64,000 nt of DNA from Desulfocicer sp963675955 (lineage in GTDB: Bacteria > Desulfobacterota > Desulfobacteria > Desulfobacterales > Desulfobacteraceae): NCBI GenBank assembly GCA_963675955.2, contig CAXXVR010000009.1, positions 62,001 to 126,000 of the forward strand, in the 5' to 3' direction. The notes beneath the pieces were generated by a model. The model was not told where the DNA came from. It was given only the letters and a program-made list of their open reading frames with translations, and made no database searches. Below are positions 25,884 to 34,582 of the stretch, piece after piece. Numbering within the stretch: position 1 is the stretch's first letter; each line of letters starts with the position of its first letter. The translations under genes and the position numbers were made by a program.

Positions 25884-26658
25884 CAACGGGCAAGGCCCGG
25901 GTTCCGCACACGCCCATGGCCTGGATCCCAATAATATGCCGGCCCATGTGGCCATCATCATGGATGGTAACGGACGGTGGGCGAAGAAAAAACTAATGAA
26001 CCGTGTCAGAGGCCATGAAAAAGGCGCTGATGCGGTTCGTTCCATTGTGACAGTGTGCCGAAAACTGGATATAAAGATCCTCACCCTTTATGCCTTTTCC
26101 ACGGAAAACTGGGGACGTCCCCGGGCAGAGGTGTCTGCCCTCATGGCATTGCTGAAAAAGTTCGTCACAGGGGAACGGCAGACGCTCATGGATAAGAATA
26201 TCCGCCTGGGGGTCATTGGTCAGAAAGAACGCCTGCCAGAAGATGTGCGCCGGGCCATGGAAGAGACCATGACCTGTACCCGGGAAAACACCGGCATGCT
26301 TCTTAACCTGGCATTGAGTTATGGCGGCAGGGAGGAGATGACCCGGGCGGTCAAAGCCATTGCTCAAAAGGTTAAAACAGGTAACCTTGACTTGAATGAT
26401 ATTTCTGAAGAAACGGTGTCCGTGCACCTTTACACGGCAGACATCCCTGATCCGGACATTGTGATTCGCACCAGCGGGGAAAAGCGTTTGAGTAATTTTC
26501 TGCTGTGGCAGGCCGGTTATGCAGAATTGTTTTTCACCGATACCCTGTGGCCTGATTTCACGGATCAGGCTTTCATGGATATTATCAGGGACTACCAGAA
26601 ACGTGATCGCAGATTCGGGAAGGTCCAATGCTCCTCAAACGATGGCTCACCGCAGTAA
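25873..26658 (+). CDS. uppS: Undecaprenyl diphosphate synthase
   Basis: Cis-prenyltransferase that extends farnesyl diphosphate to C55 undecaprenyl diphosphate, the lipid carrier for peptidoglycan and surface glycans. The 261 residues contain MDGNGRWA, FSTENWGRP and RTSGEKRLSNF with WQAGYAELFF, the full active-site set. The likely start is TTG 25873, ten bases after AAGGAG and inside the end of frr; an ATG at 25936 would leave almost no N-terminal helix. It overlaps cdsA by 31 bp. Confidence 0.94.
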   Translation: MKSDNGQGPGSAHAHGLDPNNMPAHVAIIMDGNGRWAKKKLMNRVRGHEKGADAVRSIVTVCRKLDIKILTLYAFSTENWGRPRAEVSALMALLKKFVTGERQTLMDKNIRLGVIGQKERLPEDVRRAMEETMTCTRENTGMLLNLALSYGGREEMTRAVKAIAQKVKTGNLDLNDISEETVSVHLYTADIPDPDIVIRTSGEKRLSNFLLWQAGYAELFFTDTLWPDFTDQAFMDIIRDYQKRDRRFGKVQCSSNDGSPQ

Positions 26659-27608
26659 TTTTACTGCCCCTTTTAGTACTGATTCTTCTCCGGGGCACCC
26701 CATTTTTTTTTACCGCACTTGTGTTTGTCCTGTCCATTCTGGGCCTCAGGGAATACTTTGTCATTGTTCCGCTGCCTGGAGATTCCTTTAATCCGGATGA
26801 CCGGGAACAGCAGCCCCCTTCCAGTCACATTTCCACCGGTGGCAATTCTGAAAAAAATACGGTCTTCCCTCCCTCTCTGAAGTATTTTCAAGGTTTGTTA
26901 AACGTATTACAGGTAATGCTTGGCATGATCTCAGTTTGCCTGGTCGGTCTGAAGCAACATGTCCGCACCGGGGTTATGCTTGTGGCGGGTTTCACCACCT
27001 TTTGTTTGATGCTTGCAGCTCACATGGGTTTTTCCGGCCTGATGTTGATGATTCCAGTCCTGAACGTGATGCTGCTTACCCTTCTTATTTTGCTGGCTTA
27101 TACCCCGGGCACCCATCTTTTGCGTGCCATTGAAGTTCAGATTCAGGGGGTGATGTACATTCCATTTTTTCTTTCCTTTCTGGTGCTGGTGAGAAACGGA
27201 GACAAGGGCGGGCTGTGGATCGTATGGCTATGGCTTATTGTGGCCGCCAGTGACACCGGTGCTTTTTTTTGTGGCACTTACTTTGGAAAACGTCGTCTTT
27301 CCCCACGGATAAGCCCTAATAAAACCGTGGAGGGTGCCCTGGGGGGGCTTGCCCTTGCCCTGATTGTGGGGGGGGGCTTTGAGGCCCTTTTCATCCACGA
27401 TGTGTCCTTCATGGGCGGCCTTGGCTTTGCAGCGGTTGCTGCCATTGCCGGACAAATTGGGGATCTGTTTGAGTCTGCCCTGAAACGAGCGGGTGGCATT
27501 AAGGATTCAGGACATCTTTTGCCCGGCCATGGCGGAATTCTGGATCGTCTGGACGGGGTTATTTTTGCAGCACCTGTGGCCTATCTTTTCAAGGGGTTTC
27601 TTCTATGA
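26628..27608 (+). CDS. cdsA: Phosphatidate cytidylyltransferase
   Basis: Membrane enzyme making CDP-diacylglycerol from phosphatidate and CTP for phospholipid synthesis. The 326 residues include about eight hydrophobic helices and the family signature near the C-terminus: a KRAGGIKDSG stretch followed by PGHGGILDRLDG. A more polar loop of about 45 residues (about 50-95, with PDDREQQPPSSH) follows the first helices. It overlaps uppS upstream and dxr (ATGA) downstream, in a widely conserved envelope-lipid operon. Confidence 0.95.
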   Translation: MLLKRWLTAVILLPLLVLILLRGTPFFFTALVFVLSILGLREYFVIVPLPGDSFNPDDREQQPPSSHISTGGNSEKNTVFPPSLKYFQGLLNVLQVMLGMISVCLVGLKQHVRTGVMLVAGFTTFCLMLAAHMGFSGLMLMIPVLNVMLLTLLILLAYTPGTHLLRAIEVQIQGVMYIPFFLSFLVLVRNGDKGGLWIVWLWLIVAASDTGAFFCGTYFGKRRLSPRISPNKTVEGALGGLALALIVGGGFEALFIHDVSFMGGLGFAAVAAIAGQIGDLFESALKRAGGIKDSGHLLPGHGGILDRLDGVIFAAPVAYLFKGFLL

Positions 27609-28786
27609 AAAACCTTTCCATCCTGGGGTGTACCGGCTCCATCGGCAGGAGTGCTCTTGCCGTTGTGGCCCGCCATCCCCGGCGATTTAATGTGCGTATC
27701 CTTGCCGCGGCCAATAACGTAAGTCTTCTGGCGGAACAGATTGCTGTTTTTAAGCCGGACATGGTCGTGGTATACAGCCGGGAAAAAGCCCGGGAACTTG
27801 AGGAAGTTATTTCCGGGGTGTCCCCGGTGGAGATTTTATGGGGCGAGGAAGCTTACCTTGTGGCCGCTTCCCATGCCATGGTGGACACGGTGCTTCTGGC
27901 CATGGTGGGGGCCGCAGGCCTCATGCCGGCCCTGGCCGCCATTGATGCAGGTAAGCATATTGCCCTTGCCAATAAGGAAACTCTGGTCATGGCCGGGGAC
28001 ATTGTCATGGAAAGGGCTGCTGAAAAAAACGTTACCATCTACCCCGTGGACAGTGAGCACAGTGCCATTTTTCAGTGCCTTGGGGGAAACCGCCGACGGG
28101 ATTTGCGCAAAATATTTCTCACGGCATCGGGGGGGCCTTTCCGGGAAGTGCCCGGGGAGAAATTTCCCCATCTGTTGCCCCGGGATGCCTTAAGTCATCC
28201 CACCTGGGAGATGGGAAACAAGATTTCCATTGATTCAGCCACCTTGATGAACAAGGCCCTGGAGATCATTGAGGCGGTGCATCTGTTTAACCTTACCCCC
28301 CAGCAGGTGGAGGTGGTGGTGCATCCCCAGAGTATTGTTCATTCCATGGTGGGGTTTGCCGACGGAACGGTGATGGCCCAGATGGGATTGCCTGACATGA
28401 AGACGGCCATTTCCTATGCCCTTTCCTGGCCGGAACGTCTGGACCTGGGGCTTGATTTCCCCGATTTTTTCCAACTGGGGGGCCTTGTATTTGAAGCCCC
28501 GGACCGTACCCGGTTTCCCTCCCTGGACTTTGCCTTTACGGCCCTTGACAAGGGGGGGACCCTGCCTGCGGTGATGAATGCCGCCAACGAGGTGGTTGTG
28601 GATGCATTTTTGAACCATCGCATCGGGTTCGTTGATATTTTTAAGGTGATAAAAACAATCATGGACGGCCATGCCATTGTATCTTCACCCGGGGTGCCGG
28701 ATATTGTTGCTGCAGATACCTGGGCCAGGGAGCAGGCTGGTGTTGTGATCAATGCCGTAAAATTGCCCGATGCAGTGTCCCCTTAA
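27605..28786 (+). CDS. dxr: 1-deoxy-D-xylulose 5-phosphate reductoisomerase
   Basis: Second step of the MEP isoprenoid pathway (DXP to MEP, NADPH-dependent), feeding UppS upstream in the same operon. The 393 residues have the nucleotide-binding GCTGSIGRSAL, NKETLVMAG, the metal/substrate site VDSEHSAIFQC, TASGGPFRE and ATLMNKALEIIEA. Length and motifs are complete. It is coupled to cdsA by ATGA; a 70-bp gap precedes rseP, with a GTAAATATTCG repeat end at 28825. Confidence 0.97.
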   Translation: MKNLSILGCTGSIGRSALAVVARHPRRFNVRILAAANNVSLLAEQIAVFKPDMVVVYSREKARELEEVISGVSPVEILWGEEAYLVAASHAMVDTVLLAMVGAAGLMPALAAIDAGKHIALANKETLVMAGDIVMERAAEKNVTIYPVDSEHSAIFQCLGGNRRRDLRKIFLTASGGPFREVPGEKFPHLLPRDALSHPTWEMGNKISIDSATLMNKALEIIEAVHLFNLTPQQVEVVVHPQSIVHSMVGFADGTVMAQMGLPDMKTAISYALSWPERLDLGLDFPDFFQLGGLVFEAPDRTRFPSLDFAFTALDKGGTLPAVMNAANEVVVDAFLNHRIGFVDIFKVIKTIMDGHAIVSSPGVPDIVAADTWAREQAGVVINAVKLPDAVSP

Positions 28787-28824
28787 CCCCGGGGACCGGT
28801 GGTGGCTGCGCATAATCAATAATA

Positions 28825-28839
28825 GTAAATATTCGGGTT
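28825..28839 (+). repeat. Solo copy of the GTAAATATTCGGGTT repeat end
   Basis: Exact 15-base match to the left end of the element at 1523. It lies 18 bp before the rseP start; no inverted partner is visible nearby. Confidence 0.35.
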
Positions 28840-28856
28840 GGTAAGGAAGATGTATT

Positions 28857-29927
28857 ATGGGTAATTCACTTGTGGCCTTTGTCATCGTTCTGGGTATTCT
28901 TGTTTTTTTCCACGAGCTGGGACATTTTCTGGTGGCCCGGTTTTTCGGAGTGGGGGTGGAAACCTTTTCTCTGGGATTTGGTCCCAAAATTTATCAGCGC
29001 AGGGTGGGCTTTACCCAATACTGCATTTCCATGATTCCCTTGGGGGGCTATGTGAAAATGGTGGGGGAAGAGCCCGGCGCACCCCTGGCAGCATCAGACA
29101 TTCCCCTGTCCTTTAATCATAAGAAACTCTATCAGAAAATACTCATTGTGGCGGCAGGCCCTTTGTTTAATTTTCTGCTGGCATTTTTGATATTTTATGT
29201 GATCTTTCAGTTCTCCGGTCTTTACTATGTAAAACCCGTGGTGGGGGAAGTGGCTCCGGATAGCCCTGCCATGGTCGCAGGCATGCAAACCGGAGATGTA
29301 GTGGTTGCCATTGACAATAAAAAGGTGAGTTCCTGGGATGACATGGTGACTCTCATTGGAGAGCCTGCCGGGAATGTTCTTAACATACAGGTGGAGCGGG
29401 ATGGACGTCACCATTTGTTGAAAGTAACCCCTGAAACCCGGGTGTCAAAAAATATTTTTGGTGAAGATGTTAAACGTTTCATGATCGGCGTGGCAGCCAG
29501 CGGTGATGTCACCCATATATCTTTGAATCCCTTCCAGGCCCTGTGGCATGGCGGCCTTCGTACCTGGGATATCTCGAAACTCACCGTGCTTTCCGTAATT
29601 AAGATTTTCACGGGTTCCGTGTCCGCTGATACCCTGGGCGGTCCCATCATGATCGCCCAGATGGCCGGAAAGCAGGCAAAGGCCGGCATGGCCAGTTTTT
29701 TCTTTTTTATAGCCATGCTCAGCGTGAATCTGGGTATTATTAACCTGTTTCCCGTGCCGGTGCTGGATGGGGGACACATTGTTTTTTTCTGTTATGAGGC
29801 GGTGACGGGTAAAGCCGCCGGTGAAAAATTCCGGGAGCAGGCCAATCGCTTTGGCATGGCCCTGCTTCTGGCATTAATGGTATTTGTTTTTTACAATGAT
29901 ATTATAAGGATTTTCAATGGTGGATAA
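28857..29927 (+). CDS. rseP: RIP metalloprotease RseP
   Basis: Site-2 intramembrane zinc protease that cleaves anti-sigma factors and remnant signal peptides. The 356 residues include the zinc motif HELGH (19-23) in the first membrane helix, a single PDZ domain (about 115-200, with AGMQTGDVVVAID) and the third zinc ligand in NLFPVPVLDGGH near residue 300. E. coli RseP has two PDZ domains and about 450 residues; one PDZ is common elsewhere. It closes the uppS-cdsA-dxr-rseP operon. Many relatives have proS or bamA next; here an IscB element starts within about 15 bp of the stop. Confidence 0.96.
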   Translation: MGNSLVAFVIVLGILVFFHELGHFLVARFFGVGVETFSLGFGPKIYQRRVGFTQYCISMIPLGGYVKMVGEEPGAPLAASDIPLSFNHKKLYQKILIVAAGPLFNFLLAFLIFYVIFQFSGLYYVKPVVGEVAPDSPAMVAGMQTGDVVVAIDNKKVSSWDDMVTLIGEPAGNVLNIQVERDGRHHLLKVTPETRVSKNIFGEDVKRFMIGVAASGDVTHISLNPFQALWHGGLRTWDISKLTVLSVIKIFTGSVSADTLGGPIMIAQMAGKQAKAGMASFFFFIAMLSVNLGIINLFPVPVLDGGHIVFFCYEAVTGKAAGEKFREQANRFGMALLLALMVFVFYNDIIRIFNGG

Positions 29928-29941
29928 CATGCGTTCCTGTA

Positions 29942-30179
29942 GTCAACGACCCCTCCAGAAGGGGCTTGCAAAAGCCCACGTTGACTAGCCTAAGTCTTAA
30001 CTGACTACGTTCGGCAGGATGTAGATACCTTTGGATGTAATCGCCAGTCCAAAGCTCTATCGTGGCTCTGTAAAAGCTCTGTGAGGTAGGAGCGGTCAAC
30101 CATATTGAGAAGCCTGCTGAACATTGGCGAGGCGAACCTTACCCCTCTTTGGAGGGAGATAATAACCGCAAGGTTTTTT
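29942..30179 (+). ncRNA. Omega RNA (HEARO) of the IscB nuclease
   Basis: A 240-nt non-coding stretch between rseP and iscB with strong RNA structure. A first stem GTCAACG/CGTTGAC (29942-29948 with 29979-29985) encloses CCCCT/AGGGG and an alternative GGCTT/AAGCC pairing, a layout compatible with the compact, pseudoknotted HEARO fold. A further hairpin (CCTCTTTGGAGG) lies near 30144-30155, just before iscB. In known IscB loci the guide RNA lies directly upstream of the protein, with its targeting guide at the 5' end. The 5' boundary is uncertain: the guide would fall around 29915-29941, in the rseP tail and its junction. RNA ends are inferred from the fold and the family; expression is not shown. 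Confidence 0.75.
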
Positions 30180-31529
30180 ATGCGAGTTTATGTCAAATCA
30201 AAATCAGGAACATGGCTGATGCCGACAAATTCGGCCAATGCCAGGATTATGCTCAAGCAGGGAAAGGCCAGGGTTATTCAGAGAACACCATTTACGATCC
30301 AGCTTTTGTATGAAAGTACCGAGCATATTCAGCCGGTGACAGTTGGGATTGATGACGGGGGGATCAATATAGGAATAGCTGCGGTTTCAAACGGAAAGGT
30401 TCTGTTTCAGCAGGAACTTGTTTTGCGCTCGGATATCAAGTCAAAACTGGATACCCGGAGGCAATACCGCAGATCCAGAAGAAACCGCAAAACAAGGTAT
30501 CGAAAGGCAAGATTTCTGAACAGAAAACAGTCGATACCAACTTGTAAAGTGTGTGGCGGTAATGCGCCAAGCTCAAAAATAATCTGTAAACGTTGCCGGG
30601 ATGCAGTGGATGGTATTCATCAAAAATATGCCGGGATTGAGAAAACAACTTTTCGGATTCCTCCGTCAATCAAAGCCAAAAAACAGACCATCATCCGAAT
30701 GGTAAAACAGATGCCGCTGCCAATTTCACAAATCAGGCTGGAAGATGTCTATTTTGATTTTCAGGCAATGGAAAATCCTGACATTTCAGGAGATCAATAT
30801 CAGCACGGGGATTTATTTTGTCACAAAAATTTCAAACAGGCATGTCTGGTGCGGGACACGTTCAAATGTCGTGTCTGTAAAGCACAGTCAAGCCTGCAAT
30901 GTCACCACATCAAGCCAAGGTCAAAGAGCGGAACGGACAATCTGTCAAATCTGATGACCTTGTGTGAAGCTTGCCACGATCAACACCACAAAGAGGGGCT
31001 GAAACTTCCCAGGCAGAAAAGCTCTTTTTATATTTCAGCGGCACATGTTCAGCAGGGGAAAAATTATTTACAGAGAGAATTATCCCAAATAGCACCTTTG
31101 ACAACTACGTTTGGATACATCACTGGCCATTACCGGAATAAAGCCGGGATAGAAAAATCCCATGTGAATGATGCCGTTATAATTGCAGATAAGCAGGTGA
31201 CTCCTGTTAATCTGCAGATCACAACCAGACATGTGCAGGCAAGGAAACGAAGTCTGCATGAAGCAACAGCAAGAAAAGGCCGAAAAACACCGAATCAGAC
31301 GCAAAAGCGGAACAACAAAAATGTTTTTACTCTCAACGGATTCCGTCGTTGGGATACGGTAAAATATAGAGGACAGACTGGGTTTGTTTCAGGATTTTCG
31401 GGATCTTCAGCATGCCGTATTGTGGATATCGAAGGCAATTATATTAAAAATCCAGATAAAAAATACACCCAGGTCAATCTACGAGAGGTGAGGTTAATAT
31501 GCAGAAACCAAACAACCATAAGTCAGTAA
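30180..31529 (+). CDS. iscB: IscB RNA-guided DNA nuclease (Cas9 ancestor family)
   Basis: RNA-guided endonuclease of 449 residues with all IscB parts in order. The PLMP-type domain is at 1-45 (WLMPT, then QGKARVIQRTPFTIQLLY). RuvC-I has D58 in GIDDGG, followed by an arginine-rich bridge helix (93-115, RRQYRRSRRNRKTRYRKARF), RuvC-II with E188 (RLEDVYF), and an HNH domain with H242/H243 and zinc cysteines C230, C233, C262 and C265. RuvC-III has H328 and D331 (SHVNDAVIIA), and a C-terminal domain starts at NGFRRWDTV. Every catalytic residue is present, so both DNA strands could be cut. An extra CxxC...CxxC knuckle (C122, C125, C136, C139) sits between the bridge helix and RuvC-II. I start at ATG 30180 (AAGG six bases upstream), because a longer frame from 30105 would run through the omega RNA. 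No TnpA partner is visible. Confidence 0.93.
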   Translation: MRVYVKSKSGTWLMPTNSANARIMLKQGKARVIQRTPFTIQLLYESTEHIQPVTVGIDDGGINIGIAAVSNGKVLFQQELVLRSDIKSKLDTRRQYRRSRRNRKTRYRKARFLNRKQSIPTCKVCGGNAPSSKIICKRCRDAVDGIHQKYAGIEKTTFRIPPSIKAKKQTIIRMVKQMPLPISQIRLEDVYFDFQAMENPDISGDQYQHGDLFCHKNFKQACLVRDTFKCRVCKAQSSLQCHHIKPRSKSGTDNLSNLMTLCEACHDQHHKEGLKLPRQKSSFYISAAHVQQGKNYLQRELSQIAPLTTTFGYITGHYRNKAGIEKSHVNDAVIIADKQVTPVNLQITTRHVQARKRSLHEATARKGRKTPNQTQKRNNKNVFTLNGFRRWDTVKYRGQTGFVSGFSGSSACRIVDIEGNYIKNPDKKYTQVNLREVRLICRNQTTISQ

Positions 31530-31576
31530 CGCCAATCCCTCCCCCATTGAATCAGAGATTCAGAAGGGGAACCCCT

Positions 31577-34500
31577 TTGCTAAAAATTGAAATTGCCCTG
31601 AACCCCCAGCTGGTGGATGCCGAGGCCCAAAGTCTCATCAAAAAGGCTCGGGACTATTTTAATATTAGCATTGAGGCAGGGCGATGCATACATCTGGTAA
31701 CCATGGAGGCGGAGCTTTCCCCCGATGACCTGGCAACGGTGAAGGATGAAATTTTTACCAATCCCGTGACCCAGATATCTTCTCTGTCTCCCCTGGATTT
31801 AGATTTTGACTGGTGTATCTGGGTGGGATTGCGGCCCGGTGTACGTGACAATGCCGGCAGTACGGCCATGGAGGCCATCTCTGATTTTTTAAAACGGGAT
31901 TTTTTGCCCGGGGAGGGGATTTACACCTCCCGGCGGTATTGTCTAACAGGGCCGGATCTTGGGAAAAAAGATGTGGAAAAGATTGCCGATGAACTCCTGG
32001 CCAACGGTATTATTCAGCAGTGGAAGGTGTTTTCCCGGGCGGACTGGGATGCGGCAATCGGCGTTGGTACCATTATCCCCAAGGTGCTGTTAAATCATGA
32101 ACCCCAGTGCGCCGTCATGGACATTGCCTCCAACGAGGCGTTGCAGGCCATCAGCCATGAGCGAAATCTGGCCCTGAACCCCAGGGATATACCTGTGATC
32201 CGGGACTATTTTCTGGACCCCGATGTGGTGGCCTCCCGGAAAAAAGCAGGGCTTGCCCAGCCAACGGATGTGGAGCTGGAGTATATTTCCCAGGCCAGAA
32301 GTGACCATTGCAATCACAACACCTTCCAGGGACTTTTCCGGTACACCGATGCTTCCACCGGAGAAACGGTGGAGGAAATCAATCTTTTTAAAACCTATAT
32401 CAAGGAACCCACCCTGGCCCTGAAGGATGAAAAATCCTGGGTGGTGTCCGTGCTGTGGGACAATGCGGGTGTGGGACGATTTGATGATACCAATAATTAT
32501 GTCATCACCGGAGAAACCCACAACTCACCGTCCAACATGGAAGCCTATGGCGGTGCCATTACCGGTATTGTGGGGGTGTACAGAGATCCCATGGGTACGG
32601 GGCTTGGCTCCCGGCTGATCATGGGCAGTTACGGATTCTGTGTGGGGGATATCAACTATGACGGGCCTCTAAAGGCTCCTTTGCATCCCCGGCGCCTGCT
32701 GGACGGTGTCATTGAAGGGGTTAAGGACGGCGGTAATAAAAGCGGAGTGCCCACCACCTTTGGCCAGACCCTGTTTAACCAGGGTTACATGGGAAAGAGT
32801 CTGGTGTTTGTCACGGCCCTTGGCATCATGCCGGCCCTGGTGGATGGAAAGCCCAGCCATGAGAAAACCACCGTTCCCGGTGAATTTATTGTCATGAGCG
32901 GGGGACGGGTGGGCAAAGACGGCATCCACGGGGTGACGGCTTCCTCTGAAGTTCTGTCAGAAAATACCCCGGCGGGCCATGTGCAGATCGGTGATCCCTA
33001 TACCCAGAAGAAAATGCACGATTTTCTGTTGGCTGCCCGGGATGAGGGCCTTTATGGGTTCATCACCGATAATGGTGGCGGTGGGCTTTCCTCCTCTGTG
33101 GGGGAATCGGCCATGCTCAGCAACGGATGTGAAGTGTGGCTGGACAAGGTTCCTTTAAAATATGATGGCCTTGACATGTGGGAAATCTGGATTTCAGAAT
33201 CCCAGGAACGCATGACCATTGCCGTAAAACCAGAAAATATTGATCGGTTTATGGCATTGTCCCGGGAGCACGAGGTGGAGAGCACCGTCATCGGCAAGTA
33301 CACCGATTCCGGTAAACTTCATATCAAATATAAGGATGATACCTGCGCCTATGTGGATATGGATCTCTTGGACAAGGGTTTCCCCCGGTGGGAGTTTGAC
33401 GCGTTGTGGATTCCCCCGGCGTTGCGGGGACTTGCGGAACCTGTTTTATCACAGCCAAAGGATGTGGGCAGACTGCTGCTTACCATGCTTGCCCGGCCCA
33501 ACATCTGCTCCAAGGAATGGATTACAAGGCAGTATGACCATGAAGTTCAGGGTGGCAGTGTGATTAAACCCCTGGTGGGGGTAAACCGAAACATCCCATC
33601 GGATGCGTCGGTGATTCGGCCGGTGCTGTCTTCCATGAAGGGCCTTGCCTTTTCACAGGCCTTGCTGCCCTGGTATTCGAAAATTGATGCCGGTCATATG
33701 ATGAGCTGTTCCATTGACGAGGCCGTGCGGCGGCTCATTGCCGTTGGCGGCACCCTGTCCCACATGGGAGGTGTGGACAATTTCTGTTGGCCGGACATTG
33801 GGTTTCATCCGGTGAAAAATCCCGATGGAAAGTTTAAGGCAGCCCAATTGGTGCGGGCCTGCAGGGCACTGAAGGAGGCCTGCATGGCCTATGGGATTCC
33901 TCTTCTTTCCGGCAAGGACAGCATGTATGTGGACGGGTATCTCACCGGGGAGTTTGGCGAGGCCGTTAAGGTGTCTGCCCTTGAAACAGTGCAGTTTTCC
34001 GCCACCGGTGTGGTGGAAGACGTGACAAAATGCATGACCCTGGCCCCCAAGGTCTCCGGGGATCTTATCTATGTGCTGGGCGCCACGGCCAATGAACTGG
34101 GGGCTTCGGAATACTATGAACTCCTGGGCCACATCGGACTTCATGTGCCCCGGGTGCATTTTGACCGGTTCAAGGTGGTTTACCGGGCCCTGGAAACGGC
34201 CATTTCCAAAGGATTGACAGCCTCGGCCCATGCCGTTTCCCGGGGGGGGCTTGCCACCCATCTGGCCCTGGTGGCCCTGGGGGGAGGATTTGGAATGGAG
34301 GTGGATCTTACAAGGGTGCCAATGGATGATGTCAACGGTGCCCCCGGCATGGATGCCCTTCTTTTTTCTGAATCTGCTGGTCGATTTATTGTGAGTGTGT
34401 CCCCTGAAAACAAAGCGGTTTTTGAGAAGATGTTCAAGGGCACGGCCTGTGCCATGGTGGGAGGTGTCACTGACGCCCACACCCGCCTTATAATAAAAGG

Positions 34501-34582
34501 GACGGATGGAGCCTGTATCTCCGATGTGTCCCTGGATGAACTGGAAACGGCCTGGACAGCCCCCTTTGGAGAGATGATATGA
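31577..34582 (+). CDS. purL: Phosphoribosylformylglycinamidine synthase, synthetase subunit
   Basis: Fourth step of purine synthesis (FGAR to FGAM with ATP and ammonia from PurQ). The roughly 1001 residues contain the SDHCNHNTFQG region, ETHNSPS, the glycine-rich GGRVGKDGIHG and DNGGGGLSSS segments, and LLSGKDSM in the second half. It lacks the glutaminase domain, which is encoded next door. The frame is open back to an ATG at 31499 inside iscB, but the true start is probably TTG 31577, seven bases after AAGGGG and leading into LLKIEIAL. The native upstream region may have been displaced by the IscB element. It overlaps purQ by ATGA. Confidence 0.93.
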   Translation: MLKIEIALNPQLVDAEAQSLIKKARDYFNISIEAGRCIHLVTMEAELSPDDLATVKDEIFTNPVTQISSLSPLDLDFDWCIWVGLRPGVRDNAGSTAMEAISDFLKRDFLPGEGIYTSRRYCLTGPDLGKKDVEKIADELLANGIIQQWKVFSRADWDAAIGVGTIIPKVLLNHEPQCAVMDIASNEALQAISHERNLALNPRDIPVIRDYFLDPDVVASRKKAGLAQPTDVELEYISQARSDHCNHNTFQGLFRYTDASTGETVEEINLFKTYIKEPTLALKDEKSWVVSVLWDNAGVGRFDDTNNYVITGETHNSPSNMEAYGGAITGIVGVYRDPMGTGLGSRLIMGSYGFCVGDINYDGPLKAPLHPRRLLDGVIEGVKDGGNKSGVPTTFGQTLFNQGYMGKSLVFVTALGIMPALVDGKPSHEKTTVPGEFIVMSGGRVGKDGIHGVTASSEVLSENTPAGHVQIGDPYTQKKMHDFLLAARDEGLYGFITDNGGGGLSSSVGESAMLSNGCEVWLDKVPLKYDGLDMWEIWISESQERMTIAVKPENIDRFMALSREHEVESTVIGKYTDSGKLHIKYKDDTCAYVDMDLLDKGFPRWEFDALWIPPALRGLAEPVLSQPKDVGRLLLTMLARPNICSKEWITRQYDHEVQGGSVIKPLVGVNRNIPSDASVIRPVLSSMKGLAFSQALLPWYSKIDAGHMMSCSIDEAVRRLIAVGGTLSHMGGVDNFCWPDIGFHPVKNPDGKFKAAQLVRACRALKEACMAYGIPLLSGKDSMYVDGYLTGEFGEAVKVSALETVQFSATGVVEDVTKCMTLAPKVSGDLIYVLGATANELGASEYYELLGHIGLHVPRVHFDRFKVVYRALETAISKGLTASAHAVSRGGLATHLALVALGGGFGMEVDLTRVPMDDVNGAPGMDALLFSESAGRFIVSVSPENKAVFEKMFKGTACAMVGGVTDAHTRLIIKGTDGACISDVSLDELETAWTAPFGEMI

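Noticed and set aside
30105..30179. Longer IscB start at 30105
   Set aside because: The added 25 residues lie in the structured omega RNA, while the PLMP domain begins exactly at the ATG at 30180.
29942..31529. Group II intron or TnpB-type transposon
   Set aside because: There is no reverse transcriptase. The protein has an HNH inserted in RuvC and a PLMP domain, which is IscB rather than TnpB.
33653..34480. A 275-residue open frame opposite purL
   Set aside because: Antisense shadow with many His, Gly and Pro and no signal for translation.
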